DNA of 64,000 nt from Mucilaginibacter jinjuensis (GCF_028596025.1 NZ_CP117167.1:2604001-2668000); one strand, 5' to 3'; shown: positions 8,673 through 18,267, numbered from the stretch's first letter. Program-made: numbers and translations. The notes: generated by a model from the letters alone, not told the origin.

Positions 8673-10766
8673 CTACTTGTCCTGGCATTGTATGGCCGTA
8701 ATAATAACGGTGTTAAATATATCGTCTACTGTACAACCGCGGCTTAAATCGTTTACGGGTTTATTTAAACCTTGCAGCATTGGGCCAATGGCCAGTGCAC
8801 CGGTTTCGCGCTGTACGGCTTTGTAGGTGTTGTTACCGGTATTCAAATCCGGGAAAATTAGCACGCTTGCGCGGCCAGCCACTTCCGATCCTGGTAACTT
8901 GCTGCTACCCACAACAGGGTCAACGGCAGCATCATATTGGATAGGGCCTTCTACTTTCAAATCCGGGCGTTTGGTTTTAACGATCTCCGTAGCACGGCGA
9001 ACTTTCTCTACATCCTCACCCTCACCCGATGTGCCTGATGAATAGGATAGCATTGCCACGCGTGGCTCAATGCCAAAACGCTGACTGCTTTCTGCTGATG
9101 ATATGGCAATCTCGGCCAGTTGCTCGGCAGTAGGGTTGGGGTTAACGGCACAATCGCCAAAAACGGAGATCCTATCCGGCAAACACATAAAGAATATAGA
9201 CGACACCACCGAAATGCCCGGCTTGGTTTTGATAAACTGCAATGCAGGCCTGATGGTGTGCAAGGTGGTATGTACCGCGCCCGAAACCATCCCATCGGCA
9301 TGGCCTTTATACACCATCATGGTGCCGAAGTATGATACGTCGGTCATTAAATCGCGCGCCATTTCGAGGTTCACGTTCTTGTTTTTACGGAGTTCGTAAA
9401 GTGTGTTTACATAGTCTTCGTAATGCTCGTTGCTGGCGGGGTTAATAATTTGTACAGCGTTAAGATCGAGGTTAATATCGAGGCGATTAATGATCGCTGT
9501 GATCTCAGTAACATCGCCCAAAATAGTGAGGTTAACTATGCCTTGGTTTACCAAACGTGCAGCCGCTTTCAGGATGCGTTCATCATTACCCTCTGGTAGT
9601 ACGATGTGTTTTTTAGAACTTTTGGCCCACTCGGTCAGTTGGTACTGGAACATGCGCGGCGTAATGCCTGATGGTTTAAAGGTTACCAAACGTTTATCCA
9701 GCTCAACAGTGTTGATGCAGCGGTTAAAGGTATCTATCGCCAGTTGGATCTTCTTGGTATTATCTGAAGTGATCTTTGAACGGATGTTACCCACCTCGTT
9801 ACTGGTTTGGAAAGTCCCGGTTTCAACAGCTATAATCGGTACAATGGTTTGCAAACCGTTTATCAATCGTATAATAGGTTCTTCGGGCTCATATCCTGCT
9901 GTTAAGATAATGCCCGCTACTTTTGGATAACTGGTAGAAAGATTAGCTTGCAACGCACTGATGATGATATCGCCACGGTCGCCAGGGGTAACAATGAGTG
10001 TATTTTCTTTCAGATAGTTTAAAAAGTTGGGTACCTGCATAGCGCCGGTCACAAAGTTATCGGCCAGGTTGCTCAGCTGGTTTTCGCCGAAGAGTAGTTT
10101 ACCATTTAGTTTCTGGTTAATCTCTTTCATGGTTGGGCTGTACAAGCTTGGGTCGCGCGGGATAACGGCCAAAAGGATATCAGATGATAATTGTTCTTTT
10201 AATAGTTCCTCAATATCCTTCGCATGTTCTGGCTTCACTTTATTGGCCACCAAGGCCAGCACCTGTACCTCACGCTCGTCGAAGTTACGGATGGAGTTTA
10301 ATGCCCCATTTACAACCTGTGCCGTAGTTTTATCTTCACCTGTTATCACGATGATTACCGGGGCACGCAGGTTTTTGGCAATCTGTACGTTAATCTCAAA
10401 CTCAAACGCAGCGCCTTCACCCAAATAGTCGGTACCCTCTACAACCGTAAAATCGTTCTGGTTTTCGAGGTGCTTAAATTTGCGGATAATGGTATCAATC
10501 ATTTCGCCGCGGCGTTCGCTTTCCATTTGGTGGGTAGCTTCTTCCCAGGTAAAAGAGTAGGTATCCTCTGGCTGCATCGGCAGATCGAAGTGACTAATAA
10601 TGGCATCGCTATGATGTTCTTTGTATAAGGCAGGGTCGTGGCTGATGATGGGCTTATAATAGCCTATTTTTTGCGCTTTGCCCAAAAGCATATTTACAAG
10701 GCCGATAGATATGATTGATTTCCCGCTGTGCGGTTCTGTACTGGCAATAAAAACGGTTTTAATCAT
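8673..10766 (-). CDS. pta: Phosphate acetyltransferase (long form)
   Basis: A 697-residue long-form Pta that interconverts acetyl-CoA and acetyl phosphate. It has an N-terminal P-loop-like domain (ASTEPHSGKSIISIGL, residues 8-23), a central DRTGG domain (about 215-330, VTPGDRGDII) and a C-terminal PTA_PTB catalytic domain (about 370-690) containing GDCAVNPNPTAEQLAEIA, SYSSGTSGEGEDVEKVRRA and PDLNTGNNTYK. With ackA it forms the standard acetate overflow and activation pathway. The long form is usually subject to allosteric control through its N-terminal region. Confidence 0.96.
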   Translation of the reverse strand: MIKTVFIASTEPHSGKSIISIGLVNMLLGKAQKIGYYKPIISHDPALYKEHHSDAIISHFDLPMQPEDTYSFTWEEATHQMESERRGEMIDTIIRKFKHLENQNDFTVVEGTDYLGEGAAFEFEINVQIAKNLRAPVIIVITGEDKTTAQVVNGALNSIRNFDEREVQVLALVANKVKPEHAKDIEELLKEQLSSDILLAVIPRDPSLYSPTMKEINQKLNGKLLFGENQLSNLADNFVTGAMQVPNFLNYLKENTLIVTPGDRGDIIISALQANLSTSYPKVAGIILTAGYEPEEPIIRLINGLQTIVPIIAVETGTFQTSNEVGNIRSKITSDNTKKIQLAIDTFNRCINTVELDKRLVTFKPSGITPRMFQYQLTEWAKSSKKHIVLPEGNDERILKAAARLVNQGIVNLTILGDVTEITAIINRLDINLDLNAVQIINPASNEHYEDYVNTLYELRKNKNVNLEMARDLMTDVSYFGTMMVYKGHADGMVSGAVHTTLHTIRPALQFIKTKPGISVVSSIFFMCLPDRISVFGDCAVNPNPTAEQLAEIAISSAESSQRFGIEPRVAMLSYSSGTSGEGEDVEKVRRATEIVKTKRPDLKVEGPIQYDAAVDPVVGSSKLPGSEVAGRASVLIFPDLNTGNNTYKAVQRETGALAIGPMLQGLNKPVNDLSRGCTVDDIFNTVIITAIQCQDK

Positions 10767-10948
10767 CGTATTTTGTTGGTTACACTGATTGTGTTTTTGA
10801 TTTCACCGATATAATATCATTAGGCCGATTGTTGTTTGAGTACAGCGCTCAGGATTGAAATTATTGTCGATTTGTTGAGATTGGCGCAAGTTACCCACTA
10901 CGGTTTAAATCGTCAACAAAATTAAATCAGTATGATGATTGGCAGACA

Positions 10949-10984
10949 TAAAAAAGCCGAAACAAATAGTTTTGCTTCGGCTTA
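10949..10984 (-). terminator. Intrinsic terminator of the histidine phosphatase gene
   Basis: Read on the minus strand, GCCGAAGC and its partner GTTTCGGC form a stem followed by TTTTTT. It lies just after the stop codon of the gene ending at 11002. Confidence 0.8.
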
Positions 10985-11001
10985 TCAGAGATTAGAAATG
11001 A

Positions 11002-12345
11002 TTATTTCTGAGCTATTTCTTTCAAATACTTATTCATGTCATCATCCATCTTAACACCATAATCGTTTAGTTTTTTGGTGTAGAAAGCTTTCAAATCACC
11101 CCACTTATAGTAGGGGTAAGTTGCGGTTTTTAAGCCTGCGATGCGCGCTTCTTTTTCGTTCAATAATATCTTCACCAGATAATCTGAACTATTGGCTTTT
11201 TTATAAAGAATCCATTGAATGTTTGAGCTGAGCGGGGCAACCTGTGCCGCCTGCCAGTCTTTGTTAATGCGGGTAAGATCTTTCGTCGATTTGTTGGCTG
11301 CCTCGATACCCAATAATGCGCTAAAAGGTATAATGGTTTCGGCATGGGCAAAGCGCAGCTGAGCAGTGTATTTGCCGCCTGCAATAAACTCGTCGGTGGT
11401 TTTAATGAAGTTGATGAGTAAGGGAACAGCAATACGCACCTGGATTCCATTCAGGTCCATGCCGGGGCCTTTCTTATAGAAATCATCGGCCACATCAACC
11501 TGGCCTAAATGATATAGCTCATCGCAGGTAAAAAACGATTTGAAGTTTAGCTCTTCGGTATTAAAACCGGCGCGTGCAATTTCACTTTTTAATGAATATA
11601 CAATGGTGGTAAAACCGAAAACATCACTGGTAAATTTATCCAGTTGTTGAGCTGAACGTTTGGCCGTGAAATCAGCTTTGAATATGCGATTGGCTAAGGC
11701 TTTATTTACATCAGTAATGTGTTCACTTTTCTCTAACGCCTCCATTATTGGAGAGTAAGGGCCAGCTTCTTCAAAGGCTTTGTAGGCAGGTGCAGTATCG
11801 TAAAAACGCAGGTTGGTATCGTCGTTATATTGGTTGATGGTTGGCTGAGACTTTAAACCGTCTTTCAATCCGCCCAAAAATGCATCAGCACTTTGTTTGG
11901 TACGGATTTCTTTGGTGATGCCTACATTGAGGTTTACCGTATTTGCAAATACGTTTTTGTTTTGTGCGTACATGCGGCGGGCAATGTCTTGTAGTTCAGT
12001 ACGGCCTTCGTCCGAGATTGATTTGGTATCTACTCCCTCCACCTTCTCCAAACGTAAAATCATCGTTTTGAGCAGCTGGCCTTTTTCTGTAAGCGCACCG
12101 GCGCTATCTGCTTTTTGTAGTAATTGGTAAGCATAGGCAATCTTAACTTCTTTGGTTAAATGCCTTGCGCCGTGGCGGCCTACATGGTTAATAAATACCG
12201 GGCTATAACCCGCGGGTACCGGCGCATATTTTTCGTGCGGAGTTGGGTATAGGGTTTTAGTGCCGAGGAAGTTATCCGGGCAGTTTTGAGCCAATACAGC
12301 CGTGCTAATGGTGCTGCAAAAAAGAAGTGCTTTTAATGTTTTCAT
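11002..12345 (-). CDS. Secreted histidine phosphatase, MINPP (inositol-polyphosphate phosphatase)-like
   Basis: A 447-residue branch-2 histidine phosphatase with the RHGARHL nucleophile motif at residues 57-63 and an HAE proton-donor motif near 334. HAE, rather than HD, is characteristic of MINPP-type enzymes that dephosphorylate phytate and other inositol polyphosphates. The start at 12345 gives the signal peptide MKTLKALLFCSTISTAVLAQ; the upstream in-frame ATG at 12369 would disrupt it. It is encoded downstream of a TonB receptor and a surface lipoprotein, which suggests a role in acquiring phosphate or inositol phosphate. A hairpin terminator separates it from them, so read-through or a separate promoter is needed. 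Confidence 0.82.
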   Translation of the reverse strand: MKTLKALLFCSTISTAVLAQNCPDNFLGTKTLYPTPHEKYAPVPAGYSPVFINHVGRHGARHLTKEVKIAYAYQLLQKADSAGALTEKGQLLKTMILRLEKVEGVDTKSISDEGRTELQDIARRMYAQNKNVFANTVNLNVGITKEIRTKQSADAFLGGLKDGLKSQPTINQYNDDTNLRFYDTAPAYKAFEEAGPYSPIMEALEKSEHITDVNKALANRIFKADFTAKRSAQQLDKFTSDVFGFTTIVYSLKSEIARAGFNTEELNFKSFFTCDELYHLGQVDVADDFYKKGPGMDLNGIQVRIAVPLLINFIKTTDEFIAGGKYTAQLRFAHAETIIPFSALLGIEAANKSTKDLTRINKDWQAAQVAPLSSNIQWILYKKANSSDYLVKILLNEKEARIAGLKTATYPYYKWGDLKAFYTKKLNDYGVKMDDDMNKYLKEIAQK

Positions 12346-12374
12346 GCTGATCAATTTCGAATATAGCATTTATG

Positions 12375-12408
12375 AAAAACCCGGGAACGTTTTAATGATC
12401 CCGGGTTG
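12375..12408 (-). terminator. Terminator-like hairpin inside the receptor/phosphatase locus
   Basis: On the minus strand AACCCGGGA pairs perfectly with TCCCGGGTT and is followed by TTTTC. It follows the lipoprotein stop by about 25 bp and precedes the phosphatase ATG by about 30 bp, so it could reduce phosphatase expression relative to the receptor. Confidence 0.65.
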
Positions 12409-12430
12409 TATTTTAGTTTAGTAGTTTTAT

Positions 12431-13837
12431 TTAGTGTTGGTTACCTGTACCATCATTTTGGTAGGCACCAATATCTTTACCCGGAGGGGTAATAGTAGTA
12501 CCATAAGTACCGGTAGCAGTTACCGAACCCAATGGCGAAAAGTCTGTTTTACCTTTACCCAAACCTGGTGATGCTGATTGTAATTTTAAGTTGCTTGTGC
12601 CTATTGCAACGCTTGGATAGGTTTGCACGTTGGCGCTTAACGGGCCTGGATTAGCTGTGAAGTTATACTGATTAACATCGAAAGCATAAAACATTGGGTT
12701 ATTGGCTTGCGGTGTTGTTGAGTAAATATCACTTGCTGCTTTATTTGCGGTTACGCTTGGTGCACCATCGGCAGAGTAAAACTGGGCTACAATAGCCGGT
12801 GAATAACCGTAAAAATATTGATTACCGTAAGCTACGTTAGTAAAATCGGCATCTGGTGTAATACGTAAACCGAAACGGCAGTTAACAATCAGGTTGTTGT
12901 AAGCGCGGCCGCGGGCACCTTTTTCAAAATCGATAGAGCCACCACGGCCAGATTTTGTTTGGCGGAAACCACCATCAATCATGGTGTTATTATAAACAGC
13001 CGCCGTACATTGGATACCCGAAGTACCAGAATCTGAAATTTTGGTAGCGTTGGTTGCCGAGCCGATAAATACGTTGTAAGCAATATCGCCCAAAGTACCG
13101 GTCTTCATGTTGAAGAACTCGCCGCCAACACCACCGCACAACTCAAAAGTGTTACGCATAATGCTGATGTGGCCGCCACCTACCTGGATGTTATCATCTT
13201 TAGCGCCAAAGAACCATGAATCTTCGATGATCAGGTTTTTAGTAACGTTACCAAAGTAGATATTATAACGCGGAGAACCTGAAGGATAAATAGCGGTGTT
13301 ATCATTTGCACCGGCCGGGCCGCCTGCAAATTCAATGTGTGTCCATTTAATAATGGCATCACCACCTTTAGGGCTTGGGTTAGCTGTTGTTGCCGCCGCA
13401 GGGGTACAGTTTATACCGCCCCACCATCCAAAAAATACATTGGTATAGTTTTGTGCCGCTGCCTGGGTATGCAAATCGGCTGCGTTTTTAACAGTTATAA
13501 AGTTGGGTGCATCTTTAGTACCTAAGCTGATAAAGGTACCATGCATAAATATTTCGGGGCTGGTAGCTGCGCTTAAACCATCGCCAATAGCAATCAGGTG
13601 CACACCGCTTTGCAATAACAGGGTATCGCCGTCGTTTACGGTAATATCACTTTTAAAGTAATAAGTTTTACCGGCTAGCAGGGTGCCTTTAATAGTACCT
13701 TTTAAGGTATCAGAAGTGATACCGTTAGCTACCGATACAAAGGGTTGCGAAATGTTAACAACCTCTGCCTTGTGGCAGGCACTCAGCATAATACCCAGTG
13801 CGCAAACTGCCATTAATTTGTTTAATATCGTTTTCAT
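12431..13837 (-). CDS. Surface lipoprotein with right-handed beta-helix repeats
   Basis: A 468-residue lipoprotein with signal MKTILNKLMAVCALGIMLSAC (lipobox Cys21). Much of the chain shows the short beta-strand ladder of parallel beta-helix proteins (pectate-lyase-like fold), with turns such as KNLIIEDSWFFGAKDDNIQVG, ISIMRNTFELCGG and RAYNNLIVNCRFGLRI. Catalytic residues of known lyases are not obvious, so binding rather than cleavage is possible. It begins 11 bp after the TonB receptor stop, so the two are almost certainly cotranscribed and the protein may act as the receptor's surface partner, replacing a SusD. The substrate is not visible from sequence. Confidence 0.75.
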   Translation of the reverse strand: MKTILNKLMAVCALGIMLSACHKAEVVNISQPFVSVANGITSDTLKGTIKGTLLAGKTYYFKSDITVNDGDTLLLQSGVHLIAIGDGLSAATSPEIFMHGTFISLGTKDAPNFITVKNAADLHTQAAAQNYTNVFFGWWGGINCTPAAATTANPSPKGGDAIIKWTHIEFAGGPAGANDNTAIYPSGSPRYNIYFGNVTKNLIIEDSWFFGAKDDNIQVGGGHISIMRNTFELCGGVGGEFFNMKTGTLGDIAYNVFIGSATNATKISDSGTSGIQCTAAVYNNTMIDGGFRQTKSGRGGSIDFEKGARGRAYNNLIVNCRFGLRITPDADFTNVAYGNQYFYGYSPAIVAQFYSADGAPSVTANKAASDIYSTTPQANNPMFYAFDVNQYNFTANPGPLSANVQTYPSVAIGTSNLKLQSASPGLGKGKTDFSPLGSVTATGTYGTTITPPGKDIGAYQNDGTGNQH

Positions 13838-13848
13838 TTTTACCGGGA

Positions 13849-16659
13849 TTAATAGAATTTATAGTGTAAACCAAGTATATAGTACTGGCCGTATTCGTCT
13901 CTTCTTACAAAGGTGTCTTTACCTGCTTCCTGGTATTCAATAGCCTGACCGCTTGAACCGGCAGGGGCTAACGGAGGATATGGCAGTTTAATAAATAACT
14001 TGTATGGTGTATTTAATAAGTTTGTGGCTTTAGCATAAATGTACAGTTGTTTATATAGACGTTTCTCTGCCGAGAAGTCTAAGCTCACAAATGCTTTTTG
14101 CCAAATATCATTATCTAAGTAAACAGATACACGGTTTATACGCTCGCCGGTATAAACTGCTGATAATTGTGCATCTAAACCACTTTTAGCGTCTTTGTAT
14201 AAAAACGATAAATTACCCAGATTTTTAGACTGGCCTTGTAACGGGCGGGTTTGATCAACCATTCTGATGGTGTTGTTACCGTTAGCATCCTTATAAGCCT
14301 GTTGTTTTGAAGTAGTAATGCGCGACTCTGTAAACGAGTAGTTGGCACGGATACCGAAGTGGTTAATATACTTGGTTGCATCCAGCTCTAAACCATAGTT
14401 GGTAGCTGTACCAAAGTTGCCCGCCTCTAAAACAAGGTCTTTATATGAGTTTGAGTTTACCAAAGCGTACTCTATCGGATTTTGGATGCGTTTATAGAAT
14501 ACGCCTGCTAAGAATTGATCCAATGGTTTAGGGAAGAACTCATAACGCAGGTCATAGTTATCGGCAGTAGCACGTTTTAAATTAGTGTTACCAACTTCCT
14601 GATAATCTTCATCAGGGTCACCGCTGGTATGTGGTACCAACTCGTAGAAGTTAGGGCGGCTAATAGCAGAATAGTATGATAAACGTAAATTTTGTTTATC
14701 AGTAAGCATGTACTTCAAGTTCAGGCTCGGCAGGAAATCGTAATATTTGATTGAACCTGTTTTACCCGGCTGTGTAATCGGCTCGGCATCTAACCAGCTT
14801 TGGTTGGTATGCTCATAGCGTACACCACCCACGGCTTGTAATTTACCTACAGTAAATTTAAACTGACCATAAGCTGCACCAATGTTTTCGGTGAAGTCAT
14901 AGTTCAATGCGTCGCCCGGTGTACCTTGCCTGTTGTTGGCCAGCTCGAAGTTAATGGCATCTACATTACCGTTATATACCTGGGTAGCGTTGGTAATAGG
15001 CAGGGTTAAAATATAGTTGTCAAAAGTACTGGTACGGGTTTTATTACGGTACATACCGCCGGCACTAAACTCAACCTTGGTATTGGCAATGGTTGGCGTG
15101 AAAATTAAGTTTACATAACCGCTTTTATCCTCATCCGAGTTATGGGCGAAGGCTTGCGCGAAACCGTTAGAAGCATCAACAGTTAGCGGTGCCTGTAATA
15201 CTGTTCCGTTTGATTGCAGGGTATTTGAGGTAACCAGATTTAAAGTGTAACGGTTCTCATTAGCTGTAGCTTTTGAGTAAATACCGGTCCAGTTAATGCG
15301 GAAGTTATCGGCTAACTGGTGGTCGCCGTGTAAAGAAAAATTATAGATCTTTTGCACGTTACGGATACTTCTTGGCTGCTCTGTAATACGGCCCTGGCCA
15401 ATGCCGGTACGTGCCAGTGTTAAGCTGGTATCTGATACATAACGATATTGGTTTTGAGCCAAATCGATGTATGCAGCGTCTAAAGTTACAATATTGCGGG
15501 TGTCGAATTTATAATCGAAACGGCCCAATACGCTTGTGCGTTGTTGCTCTGTGCTGTAAGTACGGGCTTGTATATCGGTAACTTTAGGTAAATTGCTAAC
15601 TGCATCAACCTCGGTATCGAAGAAAGTACCTTTAGTATCCTTATAAGTATCCTGGTAGCTTCCTGCAAGCAGGGCACCAAACTTTTTATCTTTTGTACGG
15701 CCGCCAATGCTTAAACCGCCAATTAAACCCAATGGTAATTTAGAGTCGCTAAAGTGCTGGCCATTATTTGAGAAATCTCCACGGTTGGCAATATAATTAT
15801 CGCCGTTGTTAATACGTGGCGAGCGAAGCTCAACATTGTTGTTGCCAAATTTGGTAAAGCCGTTATCGGCAACACTTTGCGAAAGGCCTGTACCCAGGTT
15901 CACTTTTACAGTAAAGTCATCTGGTGCATTTTTAAGCGACATGTTGATGGCACCCGCTATTGCATCGCCTTCCATTGATGGGGTTAGTGATTTGTAAACC
16001 TCCAGACGCTCAATAATATCGGCAGGGAATATATCAAGTGGTACGTAACGGTTCTTATTATCAGGACTTGGAAGTTTATAGCCGTCAATCAGCGTATAGC
16101 TGTAACGTTTCTCCATACCACGGATAATGGCGTATTGGCCCTCACCGTTGTTGCTACGCTCTAACGATACACCAGATACACGCTGGGTAACGTTAGCTAC
16201 GGTAATATCCGGCGATACTTCAATGGTTTTGGCTGATACTGCGTTTAAAACCTGGTCGGCACGCTGCTCCAGTTTGCGGGCGCTTTGGTCGCTTTCGCGG
16301 TTGGCGCGGGCTGTAACGCTAACATCCTGCAGGTTATTTACTTTAGCTTCAATCTGTATCCTTACAGGGCGAACTTCGTTAGCCCTTAAGGTAAAATTGG
16401 TTTCAGATTTTTGGTATGATACGTACTTTACTTCAACTTCGTAATCGCCCTCAGGCACATTTTTGAAAGTAAAGGTACCGTCCAAACCAGTGCCTGTTGA
16501 GCGGCTATAGCCCGATTTGTTTTTTAAGGTAACCGCAGCGCCAAGCATGGGTTCACCATTCTGTTTATCAACTACTAAGCCCTTTACCGTGGCAGTGCCC
16601 TGGGCAAAAACGAAAGCAGAATAAAACAATAGAATTAAGAAGGGGAGAAGTTTTTTCAT
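13849..16659 (-). CDS. TonB-dependent outer-membrane receptor with carboxypeptidase-like N-domain
   Basis: A 936-residue receptor. It has a signal peptide MKKLLPFLILLFYSAFVFAQ, a CarboxypepD_reg-like domain (about 22-110, GTATVKGLVVDKQNGEPMLGA), a plug domain (about 130-250, with YAIIRGMEKRYSYTLIDGYKLP and GDAIAGAINMSLKN) and a 22-strand barrel ending in the aromatic-terminated YILGLHYKFY. It imports a ligand across the outer membrane using TonB energy. The gene leads a locus with a beta-helix lipoprotein and a MINPP-like phosphatase, and four 11-bp-phased repeats precede it, so a phosphate-related ligand is a reasonable inference but not shown. Confidence 0.9.
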   Translation of the reverse strand: MKKLLPFLILLFYSAFVFAQGTATVKGLVVDKQNGEPMLGAAVTLKNKSGYSRSTGTGLDGTFTFKNVPEGDYEVEVKYVSYQKSETNFTLRANEVRPVRIQIEAKVNNLQDVSVTARANRESDQSARKLEQRADQVLNAVSAKTIEVSPDITVANVTQRVSGVSLERSNNGEGQYAIIRGMEKRYSYTLIDGYKLPSPDNKNRYVPLDIFPADIIERLEVYKSLTPSMEGDAIAGAINMSLKNAPDDFTVKVNLGTGLSQSVADNGFTKFGNNNVELRSPRINNGDNYIANRGDFSNNGQHFSDSKLPLGLIGGLSIGGRTKDKKFGALLAGSYQDTYKDTKGTFFDTEVDAVSNLPKVTDIQARTYSTEQQRTSVLGRFDYKFDTRNIVTLDAAYIDLAQNQYRYVSDTSLTLARTGIGQGRITEQPRSIRNVQKIYNFSLHGDHQLADNFRINWTGIYSKATANENRYTLNLVTSNTLQSNGTVLQAPLTVDASNGFAQAFAHNSDEDKSGYVNLIFTPTIANTKVEFSAGGMYRNKTRTSTFDNYILTLPITNATQVYNGNVDAINFELANNRQGTPGDALNYDFTENIGAAYGQFKFTVGKLQAVGGVRYEHTNQSWLDAEPITQPGKTGSIKYYDFLPSLNLKYMLTDKQNLRLSYYSAISRPNFYELVPHTSGDPDEDYQEVGNTNLKRATADNYDLRYEFFPKPLDQFLAGVFYKRIQNPIEYALVNSNSYKDLVLEAGNFGTATNYGLELDATKYINHFGIRANYSFTESRITTSKQQAYKDANGNNTIRMVDQTRPLQGQSKNLGNLSFLYKDAKSGLDAQLSAVYTGERINRVSVYLDNDIWQKAFVSLDFSAEKRLYKQLYIYAKATNLLNTPYKLFIKLPYPPLAPAGSSGQAIEYQEAGKDTFVRRDEYGQYYILGLHYKFY

Positions 16660-16688
16660 CTACGCGATAATTTAGCGCAAAGGAACCC

Positions 16689-16733
16689 CAATCGTATAAT
16701 AACGATATTAACTCAATATTAACAAATTGTAAA
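16689..16733 (-). promoter_or_regulatory. Pho-box-like phased direct repeats and putative promoter of the TonB receptor
   Basis: On the minus strand, hexamers TTTACA, TTAATA, TTAATA and ATTATA occupy 16733-16728, 16722-16717, 16711-16706 and 16700-16695, exactly 11 bp apart. Direct repeats of TT(A/T)A(C/T)A with 11-bp phasing are the known pattern of PhoP/PhoB binding sites in other phyla. A weak -7 candidate TACGATTG (16689-16696) lies downstream, 30 bp before the ATG. Binding by a PhoB homologue is an inference. Confidence 0.5.
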
Positions 16734-16909
16734 GGACGAATGGGCGCAGGTAGCCCAATTCACAACCTTGAGGTGTGGTTTATGAAAAATAATGATCTGC
16801 AACAATTATACAGACACATTTTGGAGAAATTTTGGATTAATTATATGGGTAAGTGGCTTAATATTAGGTAATAGTAATTTTACAATGGGGCATGCCGGAA
16901 AATTTGGGT

Positions 16910-16979
16910 GTCATCCTGAGCTCTGTCGAAGGATGGTGTAGAGGCCTGCCCACCATGTTTCGACGGAGCTCAACATGAC
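16910..16979. repeat. Hairpin repeat, GTCATCCTGAGCTC subfamily
   Basis: A 70-bp imperfect palindrome. The left arm GTCATCCTGAGCTCTGTCGA pairs with a right arm ending TCGACGGAGCTCAACATGAC, with a GGATGGTG / CACCATG inner stem. The right-arm type recurs at the right end of the repeat at 27923-28001. Confidence 0.8.
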
Positions 16980-17007
16980 ATCCCTTGTTTACAGCCTAAT
17001 CAACCAC

Positions 17008-18204
17008 TCACTCCACAACTATATTCTCCAGGTATTTGTACCCGCTGCCTGTATTAATCAGCAATACCTGCTCGCCGGGTTTAACCCAGTTGCTGGCTTT
17101 CAGTTTTTTATAGGCCTGCCAAAGTGCAGCGCCTTCCGGTGCTATGAGCATACCTTCGTGGCGGGCAATTTCTTTGAGGGCCTGGCTCATTTCGGCATCA
17201 CTGATGGTGAGGGCTGTGCCATTGCTTTCGCGAAGCACTTTTAGTATCTGTTTATCGGCATAAGGTTTGGGTACGCGCAGACCGTTGGCAATGGTAAAAC
17301 CGCCATCAGCAAATTCTGATACACGCTGACCGGCATTAAATGCCGAAACAATGCCATCACAACTTTGCGATTGCACGGCAACCATACGTGGACGTTTGCT
17401 GCCGATCCAACCCAGTTGTTCCATTTCATCAAAGGCTTTCCAAATGCCTATGAGGCCTGTACCGCCGCCGGTTGGATAAAATATTACATCGGGGAGCTGC
17501 CAATTAAACTGTTCGGCAATTTCGTAACCCATGGTTTTTTTGCCTTCAAGGCGATAAGGTTCTTTGAGGGTTGATACCTGGAACCAGCCATTAAGCAAAG
17601 CATGTTCGTTAATCAGTTTGCCACAATCGCTGATGTTACCGTCAACCTCCAGCAGTTCGGCACCATACAGGCGGCATTCATCCTTAAAAACTTGTGGTGT
17701 TTGTTTGGGCATGTACACAATGGCTTTGACGCCTGCACGTGCTGCATAAGCAGCCAAAGCACCGCCTGCATTACCGGCAGTAGGTGTGGCAATGGCTTCG
17801 ATACCCAGTTCTTTAGCTTTTGATACTGCCGCGCTTATTCCCCGGGCTTTGAATGAGCCTGTTGGGTTACCCGATTCATCTTTCCAGAAAACCTCATTAT
17901 CACCTATAAAACTTTTCAGGTTTTCGATAGGGATAATAGGGGTAAAGCCTTCGCCCAGCGTTACTATATACTTTTGGTCCATAACCGGCAGAAACTCTTT
18001 ATAGCGCCACATGGTTGCCGGTCGGCCATTCAGAATATCTTTACTGATACCTGTCGACAAATCATATTGCGCAAACAGGGTAGACTTGCAATCCTCATTT
18101 GTACAAACCGTATTTACAATGGCAGCATCATGTACTTTGCCGCATTCGGGGCAGGTTAAATTTATAAGCAGGGAATCCGTTTCAGTTTCAGTCGGGGTAT
18201 TCAT
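17008..18204 (-). CDS. thrC: Threonine synthase
   Basis: A 398-residue PLP enzyme that converts O-phosphohomoserine to threonine. The N-terminus has a zinc-ribbon-like CPECG...CTNEDC pair, seen in the archaeal/plant-like class of threonine synthases. The PLP lysine is in NPTGSFKARG, the phosphate-binding loop in PTGGGTGLIG, and TAGNAGGALAAYAA is the substrate Asn/Ser loop. ATG 18204 is a better start than the adjacent TTG at 18207. It is not next to thrA or thrB here, unlike the usual thrABC operon, and lies 63 bp downstream of the M28 peptidase gene. A related PLP enzyme (diaminopropionate or cysteate synthase type) cannot be fully excluded. Confidence 0.85.
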   Translation of the reverse strand: MNTPTETETDSLLINLTCPECGKVHDAAIVNTVCTNEDCKSTLFAQYDLSTGISKDILNGRPATMWRYKEFLPVMDQKYIVTLGEGFTPIIPIENLKSFIGDNEVFWKDESGNPTGSFKARGISAAVSKAKELGIEAIATPTAGNAGGALAAYAARAGVKAIVYMPKQTPQVFKDECRLYGAELLEVDGNISDCGKLINEHALLNGWFQVSTLKEPYRLEGKKTMGYEIAEQFNWQLPDVIFYPTGGGTGLIGIWKAFDEMEQLGWIGSKRPRMVAVQSQSCDGIVSAFNAGQRVSEFADGGFTIANGLRVPKPYADKQILKVLRESNGTALTISDAEMSQALKEIARHEGMLIAPEGAALWQAYKKLKASNWVKPGEQVLLINTGSGYKYLENIVVE

Positions 18205-18267
18205 CAAAACACAAATTATATATTATACTAACGCTATAAAAACGCCTGGAGTTGCTAGTTGTTGAAA

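Larger units (their letters stand above)
16660..17007. other. Intergenic region between thrC (3') and the TonB receptor (5')
   Basis: This 348-bp stretch holds the receptor promoter region with phased repeats near 16695-16733 and a hairpin repeat at 16910-16979. No open reading frame in the remainder looks coding. Confidence 0.7.

Noticed and set aside
9430..9930. Plus-strand 166-codon frame opposite pta
   Set aside because: Antisense to a conserved enzyme, no recognisable features.
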